This document shows positions 23,520 through 36,311 of a DNA stretch of 64,000 bases, in pieces. The stretch lies in NCBI GenBank assembly GCA_949752745.1, contig OX457025.1:99621587-99685586 (forward strand). The letters are read 5' to 3'. Each line of letters opens with the position of its first letter. Within the stretch, counting starts at the first letter, position 1. The DNA comes from Protula sp. h YS-2021. Taxonomy: Eukaryota > Annelida > Polychaeta > Sabellida > Serpulidae. A model generated the notes under the pieces. It saw nothing but the letters and a program-made list of their open reading frames with translations. It was not told the DNA's origin and made no database searches. Position numbers and translations under genes: made by a program.

Positions 23520-26200
23520 AAAGTTTTACATGTACCTGCATTTATGTTATCCTGTAGCCCTGAACAGGAACAGCCAAATAAATTTAAAAATAAATAAATA
23601 ATAAATAAACAGAAACATCTGAACCCATGATATATATGTCACTTAGCCCATTATATAAATATCACTTAAAAACATAGAAAACATAAATACCGCAGCCAAG
23701 AGACAATTTATGGCTGAAAATTAAATAATATTTTCCACAAGCTTGTAAAGGATAAAAACAAAGACATGAAGATAGCAACAACGCGGGGCGTTTATAGTGG
23801 AAGGTTTTACGGGGTCCTGCTGCCGAAATATTTAAAATATTAGGGAAAAACGTTAATAAATAATGTCACTACTTGAAACAGTCTTGAAACTTTCAACCAG
23901 CAAAAAAAGAATAAATCACTTGTAGGAAAAGTGAAGTTCAATACTTCAAATAAGAAGCCAGGTTGGCAGTCGTTCCAAAGCCTAATCAATCAGATGATGT
24001 ATGTAAGAAGCTCGCGCCGCCTCCTTCCATTTTAACAGATGCTTAATTGCTTACATATACATCGCAAAGGAGGTGCGATAGGGCCTTTCGTGTAGGACAA
24101 GGCTAATGTGTATGCTTCGGGCAGCCCAGAGAATTTTTTACATCAGTTTGTCATTTGCTATTCCAGGCCACTAGTCCACATTGGGGGATGAATTTTGACT
24201 CCTTGTCCACGTCAGGCATTTGATGATTTCGTTTAATGGGCACGTCAACTCGGCAACGACGCAGCATGTCAACCGCGGTTCACTTTTGAAACTTAGAACT
24301 ATGTGTTGCTTAATCGGGATCATGTTACGTCTATATTAAAACAGTAGATTAAACTCCTGCAATATCACTATTCTTCCCATGGCCCCAACTGGGGGCCTCA
24401 ACCCCGTTTGTGGGCGCAACAAAAATCCATACAAGAAAAAGACATATGGCAGAATAGTGATTTCCTCTCGAGCCCTCATGAACGTCTTGTTACTTAGGAA
24501 TTCTCGCAGTCTTTAATTAAGCACCATTTACATTTTCTACATCACTTCAAATGGAATTAATTGAGTTGATATATTATATCGATTAATATTTAAAGACTTT
24601 GAAAATAAAGTCTCACAAATTATTTGATATAATTATAAGACATCTAACACATGGTCGGACATTAAAAAATGCCCACACTGCTTTTCTTACCTGAAATTAT
24701 TTACATCAGACGATGGCAATAACTTCAGCATTCTAAGAACATGTATTTGAATTGTCGCACATTGTTACTCATAAATTACCTGCGAGGAATGCGACAAGGC
24801 ACATTTATACGCTTCAAAATCAAACACAATTTCTTTTCTGTTTTTCAATTATATAATTTGTCCCCACTCTCCCATCTAATGCAATTCTCAATTTATTCCA
24901 CACTAGGATATTTTCAAATTGCAAAAAATTAACATCTAACAAGACAGAGCTTAAAGAATCACACCCAGTCTTGCTGAAAGTTATTTTTTACTAATTTTAT
25001 TTGTTTGAGACCTTTTTATTGCTGGTCTGTCACACGTATAACAGCCGAAAAAAGTTTTTTTTTAATATTTCAATATTTTATTCACTTATCACTTGTAGAG
25101 ATATTATACTATCATTTCAAACTTCTTTTTCTGGTCTTTCCATTGGCTTTCCTGACGTCATCCCAGGATGGGTAGGCTTTTGGGTGTTATGTCAATTAAT
25201 ACAGATACCAGTAAAGTTTGCAAGCACAAGAGATGGTTGCTGCGATTGGAATCAAAATAAACATCCGGCGTTGCTGTCTTATTTGTTTGAACTCTCTCTT
25301 TAAAAATTTCAAAGTAAATTGAAATTTACTTAAATGCAACACCAAAAGACGCTGGTAAAAGATAAGAACATCCGTTACCCCGTGGGCACACGTCACAAGG
25401 TAGTAATTACCCGCGGGGCCAGCATTGCAAACACCCCTTGCAAACCCCCCACCCGCCACCCCACCCTCCGCTAAGTAATGATTATACGCCGTTATACATT
25501 ACGCGGGCAGCGGTCGCTTTGACTTGAGCTGTCAGATTAACCATTGGCTTACCGGAAAACACAAACTGAACAGCAGACATGATTACAAAGCACACGCGTC
25601 TTTAAGTATATCTTCCTCTTCAATTCAATTTACCTTTTCCCCCCTTTTTTTAATTAACCTCAGCCAATTTATTTCGGTTTAGAAGTCCAGTCTTCTTGTG
25701 TTATTATTCTCTTCCTTTTGTGAGACTCGGAGAGTGATTTTGAAATGAGAAGCGCTTTGAAAGATGAGTATCAATCTCAAATACGGACACCGTATTATTT
25801 AAAATAAGAATTCTGAAGCTAATAAAAAACCAGATCAATGTTGGTAGGCTATTCTGTAATAAACCTATTTATTATTTTTCCAACAGCAAAGAGTTAAAAA
25901 TAACTGAACAATGTAATTCTTATCTTTTGGTCAATGGAAAATAAAAATGTTTTAAAATTTAATTTATACTGGGTTGTTTTTTTAAATGCCACTAGTACAG
26001 TACTGAATAGCTGATATTATATTTTTTTACAGGAACGTATTATTTTTCGGGTGTTCACCTTTTCCTTGGTTACTTTCCGAGGCAAGAAAATAAACTGCTA
26101 ATATAAATTTAATATAAATTATTTCGATTTCTGCGACATTCGAATTATCGGTAGTTTATTCCAGAATAGCCTTCTAAAAATGATCTGTATTCCATTTGCT
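23520..26200. other. Unannotated AT-rich stretch
   Basis: No gene, RNA gene or clear repeat recognised. C-rich patch at 25435-25470. Confidence 0.35.
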
Positions 26201-26212
26201 TCAGAATTCCTA

Positions 26213-26929
26213 TTTAAACGGGGCACGGAAAAAATGGCAACGGAAAAAATGGCAACGGAAATAATGGCAACGGAAAATATGGCAAGTGGAAATAATGGCA
26301 ACGGAAAAAATGGCAAAGTGAAAAAAAGGAAAAAATGGCAAATTTTGCAGGTTTCACTGAAGTTCAGTCGAAACAAAGAAATCGCCTACCTTGACTACTC
26401 AGGATCAAAGAAAGTCCAATGGAAACCACTTAATGCCACTTGATGTCGGGTATTTGGGGTGCAAGCAAAAATGGCAAAACGTAATCCCTGTGTGAGGCAC
26501 CGTTAATCCTTTGGATGCTCGGGTGCCAACGTAACAATACATCCATTTGGGGTGCATCAGGCAAAACTTATTCGCTGTGTGTACAATGCGGTTAATCTTT
26601 CGGATGCTTGGGTGTCAACGTAACAAAACATTTATTTGGGCTGCATCAGGCAAAACTTAAACCCTGTGCAAACAGTATTGCTAATCCTATGGATGTTCGG
26701 GTACCATCACAACAATGCATTTACTAGGGGGGTTGTCTAGAATGAGCAACATGCTCGTGATACTACGCTTAAAAATAAATCTGACAAGTGTGATAAAATT
26801 TTTATTTTGTTATTTTGCCATTTTTTCCGTTTTTTTCACTTTGCCATATTTTTCGTTGCCATTATTTCCACTTGCCATATTTTCCGTTGCCATTATTTCC
26901 GTTGCCATTTTTTCCTACACCCATTTAAA
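26213..26929. mobile_element. Fold-back element with minisatellite-built inverted repeats
   Basis: Left arm (26213-26340) and right arm (about 26812-26929) are inverted complements. Both begin TTTAAA-GGG at the outer edge and consist of repeats of AATGGCAACGGAAA with matching variants in matching order (aatatggcaagtgg, then gcaaagtgaaaaaa). The central part holds about three copies of a roughly 105-bp tandem unit containing ggtgcatcaggcaaaactta and taatc-tttggatgctcggg. No open frame with a domain. The structure resembles Foldback-type elements; family unknown. Confidence 0.7.
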
Positions 26930-27099
26930 CAACGGTAAAAAACCATGCTTTCTTGAGAGGCGACATAGAAAACAAATTAGATTATATTATTTCAGCCCAT
27001 ATGTTATTCAAAAAATAAGGTTCACACCTCAAATCAATATCACAATATCATTCAAAAACTGTGGGCTCTAACCCGGGCGGCTTATTAATTAATGGCAAA

Positions 27100-27780
27100 C
27101 AATTCGTTACAAAATCGAATCTTCCAAAAGGAGAAATTTGGTCACAGATGCTACGAAAATTGAATTCAAAAACAAAATGAACACATCCAATAAGAATAGG
27201 AGACACAGGTTCCAAGGAGGAAATGACTTAACGCATAACTGCATCTGTGATGTCGACAAATCCCGTAATCAATGCTGCGTCAATCACGTCCAGCTAGCAC
27301 CATTTGAAAAAGTGAAATCAGGTTTGAGAATTGCATTGCATGCACTATTTGAGGACAATGCACGCCCGCTATACAGGAGCAGAAAGGCGCGAATAATACG
27401 CTGTCGTCTGCTACACGCCACTGACACGGGACTTCTGCTCGTCTGTTACTGTTTTATACCAGGTTATGTATGACCCTCCCCGACCCTCCTCCACCCTCGC
27501 ACCACCCCCCTGTCTCATTACGTCACGCACCGATGCGCATATCCATGCCACGTCATGTGCTCGCTAATATTTATGAGCAGAAAAACCACGACCACAATGA
27601 TGTGTCAGCGCAAACGACGTACATTGTGGTTTTTTAAAGGCGTTACGAGCCACAACCGTGGTTATGTCAATCTAAGATTTTCTCACGCTGTTAACATCAG
27701 GCCCATTGTTAAACACGTGGATGAGAAAATAATCTAAGCCACAGTAATCCTATTTATCAAATTTTGTTCCACTTCCACAG
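27100..27780. other. Unannotated stretch
   Basis: No supported gene. The open frame of 111 codons at 27138-27473 lacks any motif I recognise. Confidence 0.35.
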
Positions 27781-27794
27781 ATAAATGGTTTACT

Positions 27795-27880
27795 AAAAGG
27801 GCATCTCGCCACCCTCTGAAGGGACTTTTCGCCACCCTTTGAAGGGGTTTCTTGTAATCCTTTGAAGGGGAATATCCTTA
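27795..27880. repeat. Short repeat gccaccctttgaagggg
   Basis: Three imperfect copies at about 27-bp spacing. Confidence 0.6.
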
Positions 27881-28884
27881 CCAGTCTATTATTTTTCATC
27901 CAAAAATCACCCATGTCTCTATATGAAGATTTTGATAAGGGCTAAATCGAACTGAGACTTGACCAGTTTCCGAAGGTCCGAAGACCATTTCCTTATTGAT
28001 TTTTAACCTAGTAAAGCACAAGCACCACCATTGGTCAAATAACAAATTAAATCGTACCGGGATCATATCGAGGTTATATCAGGATCATATCGAAATGCTT
28101 TCGGGATGATATCGGGATCGATGGGTTCTCCCAGGGCTCCAGAAATTTACCAACATCAAGTCCAGATAGAAAAATATTTCGACGAAACTCCGAGTGTGTT
28201 TTCTTAAATATGTCAAATTTCTATATCGAGAAATTTCGACAAAGCGCATAACCTTAACCTTGTTCAAACAAGAAATAAATCTGTGGGGTTTCACAACTAA
28301 TTCCATCGGATCTGAAAGAGAAGAAACCGGGAAAAAATAACAACTATTTCACTTACAATTTTTAAAATCTTCAAAAAAAAATACAAATCAAAACAAAATC
28401 AAAAAAATAAATCGAGAATTGCAGTCCAATAATCTTAGCTCGAGCCTTCGACGATGCCACGATCGCATTTCCAACTAGGAACAGTTCAAACGCTGAAAAA
28501 GCCTTACTATCCACCCGTCGTTTCTTGGGTTCTACAAGGGGCTCACTACCAACAGGTTCCACTGTTGGTCCTTTTTTGGAGGGGGTAGGGGTGGGGGGCT
28601 TGAATGTAGTGATAAAAATCAGGTTTTCTGACGTCTTTTTATTCGGGTCTGGAAAGTCTCGATCAGCAACTGATGAAAATATCCACACAAAAATACCCAC
28701 ACAAAGACACAAGCCATATTGGGCAACCCCTGGGATACTTGGTCACCAACTTTGGTGACGAACTGTCAGCAACTGAATGAAGAGAAACATTTTGTCAATG
28801 ACAGCAAATTTTTTCCACCATTTACGAACACTATTTAATATTTCGATATCGATGTAAAGCTTCAAAACGATTCCATCTTCCACA

Positions 28885-29112
28885 GTGAATCAAGAACCAA
28901 ACCACACCAAAGACCTTCATTAGCATGTAACGGTTCACCACATAAAAAATGCAGACATCACGTAATGAATAGTTCTGACGCGGAATCAGAACCAAACCTC
29001 ACCAAACACCCTCATAAGCATGTAACGGTTCACGACAAAAAAATGCACACATCACGTGATGAATAGTTCTGACGCGGAATCAGAACCAAACCGCGCCAAA
29101 GATATTCATATC
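28885..29112. repeat. About 105-bp tandem repeat (2+ copies)
   Basis: The segment aatca(a)gaaccaaaccacac-caaa-accttcattagcatgtaac-ggttcac-ac followed by atcacgtaatgaatagttct-gacgcgg recurs at about 28888, 28984 and partially at 29080. Confidence 0.8.
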
Positions 29113-30064
29113 CTGTGAAGGCTGACCCCACACAAATCCACACATCATCCTGATTAGCTGTGAATTCTACGTTATCGTCCATGGCAATTGTGTATGGGTA
29201 CAAAAGTTGGTTGGAATCATGCCCTGAATACTTTGCCACACACGCGACATGCGTCACACTCTTCTGTTCCCATCGTGCATAATGTGGGGCCTTACAGACC
29301 AACAGTAGCTCCAAAAAGTGTCTCCATATTTTTTGTTCTTTTTTTTTTTGAAGACTCCTAGCACGACAGCCTCTCTTGCTCTGGGAGCTCGCCGTAACAA
29401 ACATATGTGTGATCAACGAACATGTAACCCGGAATGTCGTTAAAATGAAAAGTTAGCTTATAATCACTGTAATGTTATGCTTTCGTGATGACATTTTCTC
29501 TCAAGTGCATAAATAAACAAATTTCTACGTATATCTCGTAAATTTTCACTTTAAAATGGCGTGTTTCGAATTACTGGAGAATATGAACAACATTAGTCAT
29601 CCTTGCTTATTTAACAACACATTTATACTAGAAACTTCGAAATAACCAATATTTTGGTTAATTCGAAGGAATAGGAAAAACGTTTTTCTTTTATTGTTAT
29701 AAATATTAACAACATCACCAAAATGCGTGAAACATTAGTCTTCTGTGCTTTTTTAACCATTGCACTCTACCACTGAATTACATTAATACATTCTTTACGA
29801 ACCCACATTATTTTTCATAGAGCTTTAAATTCGTTTAAGAAGGTGCAGATGTACTCTGAAAGACTTGGTCCATTTTCAGTTTTTTTTCCATCTTCACATT
29901 AATTTTCACTCATTATAATGTCGCAAGTGCCACTGGTCAACAAGGGATCATTTTGTTTGTTTTGCAAGGCTAGACCTGATATTCTGCATTTTAATTGGCA
30001 CATTTCGATTGTAGAGACTGAGGAATTACCAAAGGGGTTAGGTCATGCTGACCTGAAGTGTGGG

Positions 30065-30152
30065 TGTCCGGAAAAAATGGCACCGGAAAAAAATGGCACC
30101 GGAAAAAATGGCACTGGAAAAATGGCACGGGAAAAAATGGCATGCAAAAATG
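30065..30152. repeat. Solo arm-like repeat ggaaaaaatggcacc
   Basis: Five copies of a 15-16-bp unit (cggaaaaaatggcac) closely resemble the arms of the fold-back element at 26213-26929. No opposite arm is seen nearby, so this may be a solo arm or an independent array. Confidence 0.6.
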
Positions 30153-31299
30153 TGCGAGTACACAACTATACACAAATCAGGCACTCTGACTTGACAAAGT
30201 TTCTTTCCTATCTGTTTCCGATGTTACAAATAGAAATGTTTTCAGTTTAGGTTTTAATTCAGCATGTTATTTTTTTCTAATTTCTTATTTGAGCATTTCA
30301 GTGTTTGCCGGTCACAAATGATTTAACAGGTGGTTTGCAATTCTAAATGAAGGTTAAGCAGTTCTACCTTGCCCGAATCTATCGGGCTTGGCCTGTACTA
30401 AGGGTGGCCTGAATACACGCTAGTATTTAGATGGAAACGAGAAGCAACTGAACAGTACGTGGAAATCGGTTAAAATTTCTAACAAGTCAGCTGGCTCCAA
30501 AACAGGAGTATTTTAAGTGAATTGTGCGGCTACCCCAATAACCACAACAACAAACCGCAAAAGAAAGACAGTTTTCATACGATATAGGGATGTTTACATT
30601 TATAACCTATTTGCTGTTCAATTCCACTTCGCTTCCCTCGTACCATCCTGAAATAACCACCAGTTTTTTTGTTGTTTTTGTTTTAATAAGGTTACATCTA
30701 CGGGTTTGACAGCGAATAATGGGACCCCTGTCAATGAAGAAATATATCCGAGTGAACTGTGAACTGACTTATTGTAATAGAAGACTGTATTTTACTATTT
30801 CACTTAATACTCAGGAAGAACGAGGTTCTCTCACGAAGCAAACAATGCGGTCGGAGAAATATTGCTACTTCTAGTAATAGTTTCCGGGGTAGCGGCGTAA
30901 TCCATTTGACCACAGTCTTTCTTTCCACGTACAAGCAAGGGACAGTAATTAGGAGAAAATTGTGGGGTTTTAAAAGTTTTAGTCAAATATGTCGAATTAC
31001 TCTGAACAAATGTATACCACAGACAGGAGGCCCAGCCAAACATTGCCAATGTAAAACACAGCATATATATGCTTTGAACACTACAAAAGTGTAACTTGTA
31101 TTTCTACGGTAAACATTCCACGGGTATGGGAAACTAGATGCTCGAGAAGCATGAATCCGCCGGGTTCGCGCAAATTGTATACCTGATTATGATGTTCCTG
31201 TGAACAACTGTTCCAAAGAACACCATACAGCCTTGTGGTCAGTGAAGTAGAGGTTTGTAGAGCCAGTGGTACATGGTTGATTTGGTGTGAAGATAATAA

Positions 31300-32895
31300 T
31301 CAATCCACCCACTAATGCGGCCTGTAGGCGCGTGAGAGCGATATGTGTTATGCTCATTCCTAATTCATTTCTTCCATTTTTTAAAGTTTTGTCATTTTGA
31401 CAATTTTAGTCGGATCCGGTCGAATCCTGGTCACTCCACTGTGGGATGCTTAGGAGCAGCCCTGGGTAAAATCTTAAATAAATCCACCCACTAATGCGGG
31501 CTGTAGGCGCGTGAGACTGATGTGTGTTATGCAAAGTCCTTATTCAGTTTCTGCAATTTTTTAAAGTTTTGCCATTTTGGCAATTTTGCTCGGATCCGGT
31601 CGAATCCTGGTCACTGCACTGCGGGATGCTTAGGAGCAGCCCTGGGCAAAATCTGAAATCAATCCACCCACTAATGCGGGCTGTAGGCGCGTGAGACTGA
31701 TGTGTGTTATGCAAAGTCCTTATTCGGTGTCTGCAATTTTTTAAAGTTTTGCCATTTTGGCAATTTTGCTCGGATCCGGTCGAATCCTGGTCACTGCACT
31801 GCGGGATGCTTAGGAGCACCCTTGGGTAAAATCTTAAATCAATCCACCCACTAATGCGGGCTGTAGGCGCGTGAGACTGATGTGTGTTATGCAAAGTCCT
31901 TATTCAGTGTCTGCAATTTTTTAAAGTTTTGCCATTTTGGCAATTTTGCTCGGATCCGGTCGAATCCTGGTCACTGCACTGCGGGATGCTTAGGAGCACC
32001 CTTGGGTAAAATCTGAAATCAATCCACCCACTAATGCGGGCTGTAGGCGCGTGAGACTGATGTGTGTTATGCAAAGTCCTTATTCAGTGTCTGCAATTTT
32101 TTAAAGTTTTGCCATTTTGGCAATTTTGCTCGGATCCGGTCGAATCCTGGTCACTGCACTGCGGGATGCTTAGGAGCAGCCCTGGGTAAAATCTGAAATC
32201 AATCCACCCACTAATGCGGGCTGTAGGCGCGTGAAACTGATGTGTGTTAGGCAAAGTCCTTATTCAGTTTCTGCAATTTTTTAAAGTTGTGGCATTTTGG
32301 CAATTTTGCTCGGATCCGGTCGAATCCTGGTCACTGCACTGCGGGATGCTTAGGAGCATCCCTGGGTAAAATCTGAAATCAATCCACCCACTAATGCGGG
32401 CTGTAGGTGCGTGAGACTGATGTGTGTTATGCAAAGTCCTTATTCAGTGTCTGCAATTTTTTAAAGTTTTGCCATTTTGGCAATTTTGCTCGGATCCGGT
32501 CGAATCCTGGTCACTGCACTGCGGGATGCTTAGGAGCAGCCCTGGGTAAAATCTGAAATCAATCCACCCACTAATGCGGGCTGTAGGCGCGTGAGACTGA
32601 TGTGTGTTGTGCAAAGTCCTTATTCAGTGTCTGCAATTTTTTAAAGTTTTGCCATTTTGGCAATTTTGCTCGGATCCGGTCGAATCCTGGTCACTGCACT
32701 GCGGGATGCTTAGGAGCAGCCTTGGGTAAAATCTGAAATCAATCCACCCACTAATGCGGGCTGTAGGCGCGTGAGACTGAAATTGCACAGACGGACAGAC
32801 GGACAGACGGACAGACGGACGGCAGGACAGACGGACGGACAGACAGACGGACAGAGTGAAAACTATATCCGTCCGGTTCCCGGCGGATAATAAAA
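31300..32895 (+). mobile_element. Pearl-like element: 180-bp satellite core plus ACGG/ACAG tail
   Basis: Eight near-identical 180-bp units (31300 to about 32740) and a partial ninth begin atccacccactaatgcgggc and contain gctcggatccggtcgaatcc and gggatgcttaggagca. They are followed by a (GACGGACA)n-type microsatellite (32790-32855), then aactata and a stem-loop (TATCCG-t-CCGG / CCGG-CGGATA, 32866-32889). This order of tandem core, ACGG microsatellite and terminal structure matches the published description of bivalve pearl elements, which are regarded as non-autonomous Helitron-like. No protein is encoded; the open minus frame (31544-31894) follows from the 180-bp period. The left end is not resolved. 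Confidence 0.7.
32790..32855. repeat. (GACGGACA)n microsatellite
   Basis: Imperfect gacggaca/gacagacg octamer array at the 3' side of the pearl-like element. Confidence 0.9.
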
Positions 32896-33229
32896 TGGTG
32901 GTCTACACGTGCGCAGATCACCAACAGCGATACAACACACGTCGCAGAATGAAGATGGCGACATTAAAGAAAGAAAAAAAAGGCTGATCAGTTTTTATCA
33001 GCGCCAAGAAGCGGCTCGCTACTGGGAGGATGAGCTAACGCTTCAAATCCTTGATATATATATAAAAATATACAAGTCAACTGCGCTGCGCTCGCTTTTG
33101 TGCGAGCTTGAATGACCCACGAGGCTTTTTTTTTTTCTTTTTTTTTTTTTTTACCATTTGCTTAAGTCCTAAAAGTTCAACGGAAATGATATACAACTAT
33201 CACGCTTTCTTTGAAAGAAGAGAATTTGG

Positions 33230-36200
33230 AAATAAAACAAAAATTCTCTTCACAGGAACCCAAGGCAGTTTTACAATCCAATAGCAACTACCAACTCAAG
33301 AAGATAAAGCAAACAATAAAAAGATTGGAACCAACACAAATACTGATAAATTAAATAGCAGAAATCTAGCACTTTTCCCCACTTTATATTATACGAATGC
33401 AAGATCCTTGAGTAACAAATTAGACGAGCTTAGATGCGAAATAACAACGAATGATATTGATATCGCAATCATTTCTGAGACATGGCTTAACGAAGAAACC
33501 CCTGACCACTGTCTAGACATTATTTACTATGAAATGATCAGAAGAGATAGAGATAAAAAAGAGGAGGAGGCGTCTGCTTCTACATCAAAACAACCCTACC
33601 TTATAAAAGATGGAAAGAATGTGAAAACGAATACCTAGAGACAATATTCATTACTATCCGCCCCCCAAAACTACCAAGAAACGTATCAAACATAATCCTC
33701 ATAGCAATCTACCACCCACCAAATGCAAATAACAGAGATATGAATGAGCATTTGTCTCAAGGGCTAGATTATCTGCTTAGCAAATACCCACAGGCTGGTT
33801 TTATGATTATCGGTGACTACAACAAACTACCAGAAGAATTTCTTCTAAACCACTACAGCGCAAAGCAACTGATTAAAGAACCGACGAGAGAGGATGCGAT
33901 CTTAGACAAGTGTATTACAAATCTAAATAAGTACTACAAACCACCGGAAATAATGCCTCATCTGGGAAAATCTGACCACAGAGCATTTATGATACGCCCT
34001 AACCCTGTATACCAAGCTCCAAAAAATTCATACAGGACAATTACAACTAGGGTCAAAGGTCAAAACGAAAGAAATATGTTTGCCTACGAACTTAGCAAGA
34101 TAAATTGGACTGACCTCTTCCAAGCATCAACTTGCGAGGCAAAATTTGAAATATTTAACCGAAAAATGACAGCCCTCATTGATGGTTATTTCCCATTCAA
34201 AACGCTTAAACTTCATAACAATGACAAACCATGGGTAACAAGCGAATTTAAAAATGTCATAACTGAGCGAGAAAAAATACGAAAGAAAGGAGAAACCACC
34301 CAATACAAAAAACTGAGAAATAAAATAAATCGAATGACGAAATATCTCAGAAAGAAATTCTACGTCAGGAGCATGCAGCAAATCAACGAAAAGAATAGTA
34401 ACCAGTGGTGGAAACATATAAAAGTCCTGACGGGCTTAGATAAAAAGAATAAAACATCTTCTCTTCAAGCACTAGCCAACGAAACAACGGATGGTAATAC
34501 CGCTCTTTTAGCTGAAAATATAAATAACTTCTTTCAAAGTATATCTGACGACCTCCCTCCACTTGAACCAGACACTGAGACAAATCAAACGAACGAGATT
34601 GTGCCTGACCATTTTTTGATATCAGTACAAGAAATTGAAAAGCAGCTCAGTGAGGTTAAAACAAGTAAAGCTCCAGGACCAGACCAAATTGAAGGATGGA
34701 TGATAAGAGACCTTGCAGCGTATCTGGCACCTCCAATTACAGCAATATTCAATAGCTCTATAAGGGAAGGCTATACACCAGACAAATGGAAAGAAGCAAT
34801 TGTCACTCCAATACCAAAAAAATACCCTCCTTAGTCAATAGAGCAAGACTTAAGACCAATATCATTAACGTCAATTTTGGCCAAAGAACCCGAAAGAATT
34901 CAAATAAAAACATTTACATCAACTAAAAAAGACGAAGATACACATCAGTTTGGGAATAAAAAGAGAGTCTCGACGACACACATGCTAGTTGAAATACTAT
35001 TTCAATTCATGTTGAGAATTATATTTCTTGACTACGCCAAAGCATTCGACAGAATAAACCATCACAAACTAATGAAGAAAATTTCATCCTCAAATACACC
35101 CCAGTTTATAGTGAATTGGTCAAAACATTTTCTTACAAATAGAGCCCAAAAAGTAAAGATCGGAAAACACCTCTCAAAACCTCTCCATATGAAAGGAACT
35201 GTGCCTCAAGGCAGCTTGTGGGGAATGGAAAGCTTTTGCGAAATTATTAAAGATCTGGACTCAATGCTATCCCTGTATAAATACGTTGACGACACAACAA
35301 TCTCGGAAATTCTTGATAAAAGCAACGTAAATGAATCTGTTCTCCAATAAGAAATCAATAGGATAGTACAATGGACAAAAGAAAACGACATGAACATAAA
35401 TGCAAATAAAACAAAGGAGATGATCATAGCCTTTGGAAATCAAACACAAGCAAAAAATATTCCGCCGATTACAACAGAAGGACAACCGATAGAAAGAGTT
35501 AACACAGCAAAACTAGTAGGCGTGACCATACAAAACAATTTGAAATGGGACATACATGTTACCGATATGATAAAGAAAACACGAAAAAAACTGTGTTATC
35601 TTACACTCTTAAAAAGATCTGGGGCTTCCAAGAAAGACTTGCTCAATGTATATAAATCAATTGTGAGACCTCAACTTGAATACGCTATAGCAGCATGGAG
35701 CACATGTCTAACTGATGAACAAAGTAAAAGCATGAAACAATGCAAAAGCGAGCCGTAAGAATAATAACACCCAATCAGCTATACATTGAAAGCCTAAAGG
35801 AACTAAACATTCAAACCCTCGAAGATAGAAGAAAAGACATATGTCGAAGATTTTTCCTGAAGATCCAAGATGATACTGACAAGATACACCACCTGCTACC
35901 CATTACAAGAAAAAACTGTAACACGAGAAATATTGAGAAACTGCCAGTACCACAAGTGAATACAAATCGTTATAAGAACTCGTTCATTCCTTACTGCCTC
36001 TTTAATCTTCAATTTTAATTCTCTATTTAGGTGCTTTTTCGTAAAAAAAAGAAAAAAAAAAGAGACGCACATTCTGATTATCTATTAAAATAACACATAT
36101 AAAAAGAATAGTCGTTACAGAGGACGAAAGTCTAGGAAACTTTCTATAGAATCTGTGTACTATAGTCTTGTATCCATGCAGAAATATATCATAGTTTTGT

Positions 36201-36311
36201 TTCTATGTAGAAATATGCATGTATGTTTGTCATTTTTCTATTTTTCGAAAGCAATTCAACTATCTTGTTGCAAGTTTCGATAAATAAATTATCTATCTAT
36301 CTATCTATCTG
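33230..36311 (+). mobile_element. Decayed non-LTR retrotransposon (CR1/L2-like LINE)
   Basis: A 5'-truncated or eroded LINE with endonuclease and reverse transcriptase remnants (33370-36018). Downstream is an A/T-rich 3' region and a terminal (ATCT)n microsatellite (36291-36311). A short-repeat 3' end instead of a poly-A tail is typical of CR1/L2-type elements; clade assignment is tentative. The 5' limit is uncertain. A long T-run at 33126-33152 lies just upstream. Confidence 0.8.
33370..36018 (+). pseudogene. LINE ORF2 remnant: AP endonuclease plus reverse transcriptase
   Basis: The endonuclease start is visible as YTNARSLSNKLDEL and IAIISETWLNEE (33390-33500). The middle carries IIGDYN, the endonuclease DYN motif (about 33808). 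The reverse transcriptase region shows KTSKAPGPDQIEGWM (about 34660), DLRPISLTSILAK (about 34850), FLDYAKAFDRINH (about 35025) and the catalytic YVDD (about 35284). The C-terminal part includes VGVTIQNNLKWD and RPQLEYAIAAWS. Coding is broken by a frameshift near 33555, in-frame stops at 34832 and 35348, and a frameshift near 35745. The region between GTVPQGS and YVDD is also corrupted. It cannot encode a full-length protein. Confidence 0.85.

Noticed and set aside
31544..31894. 116-codon minus-strand repeat protein
   Set aside because: The 180-bp satellite period is a multiple of three; no other coding evidence.
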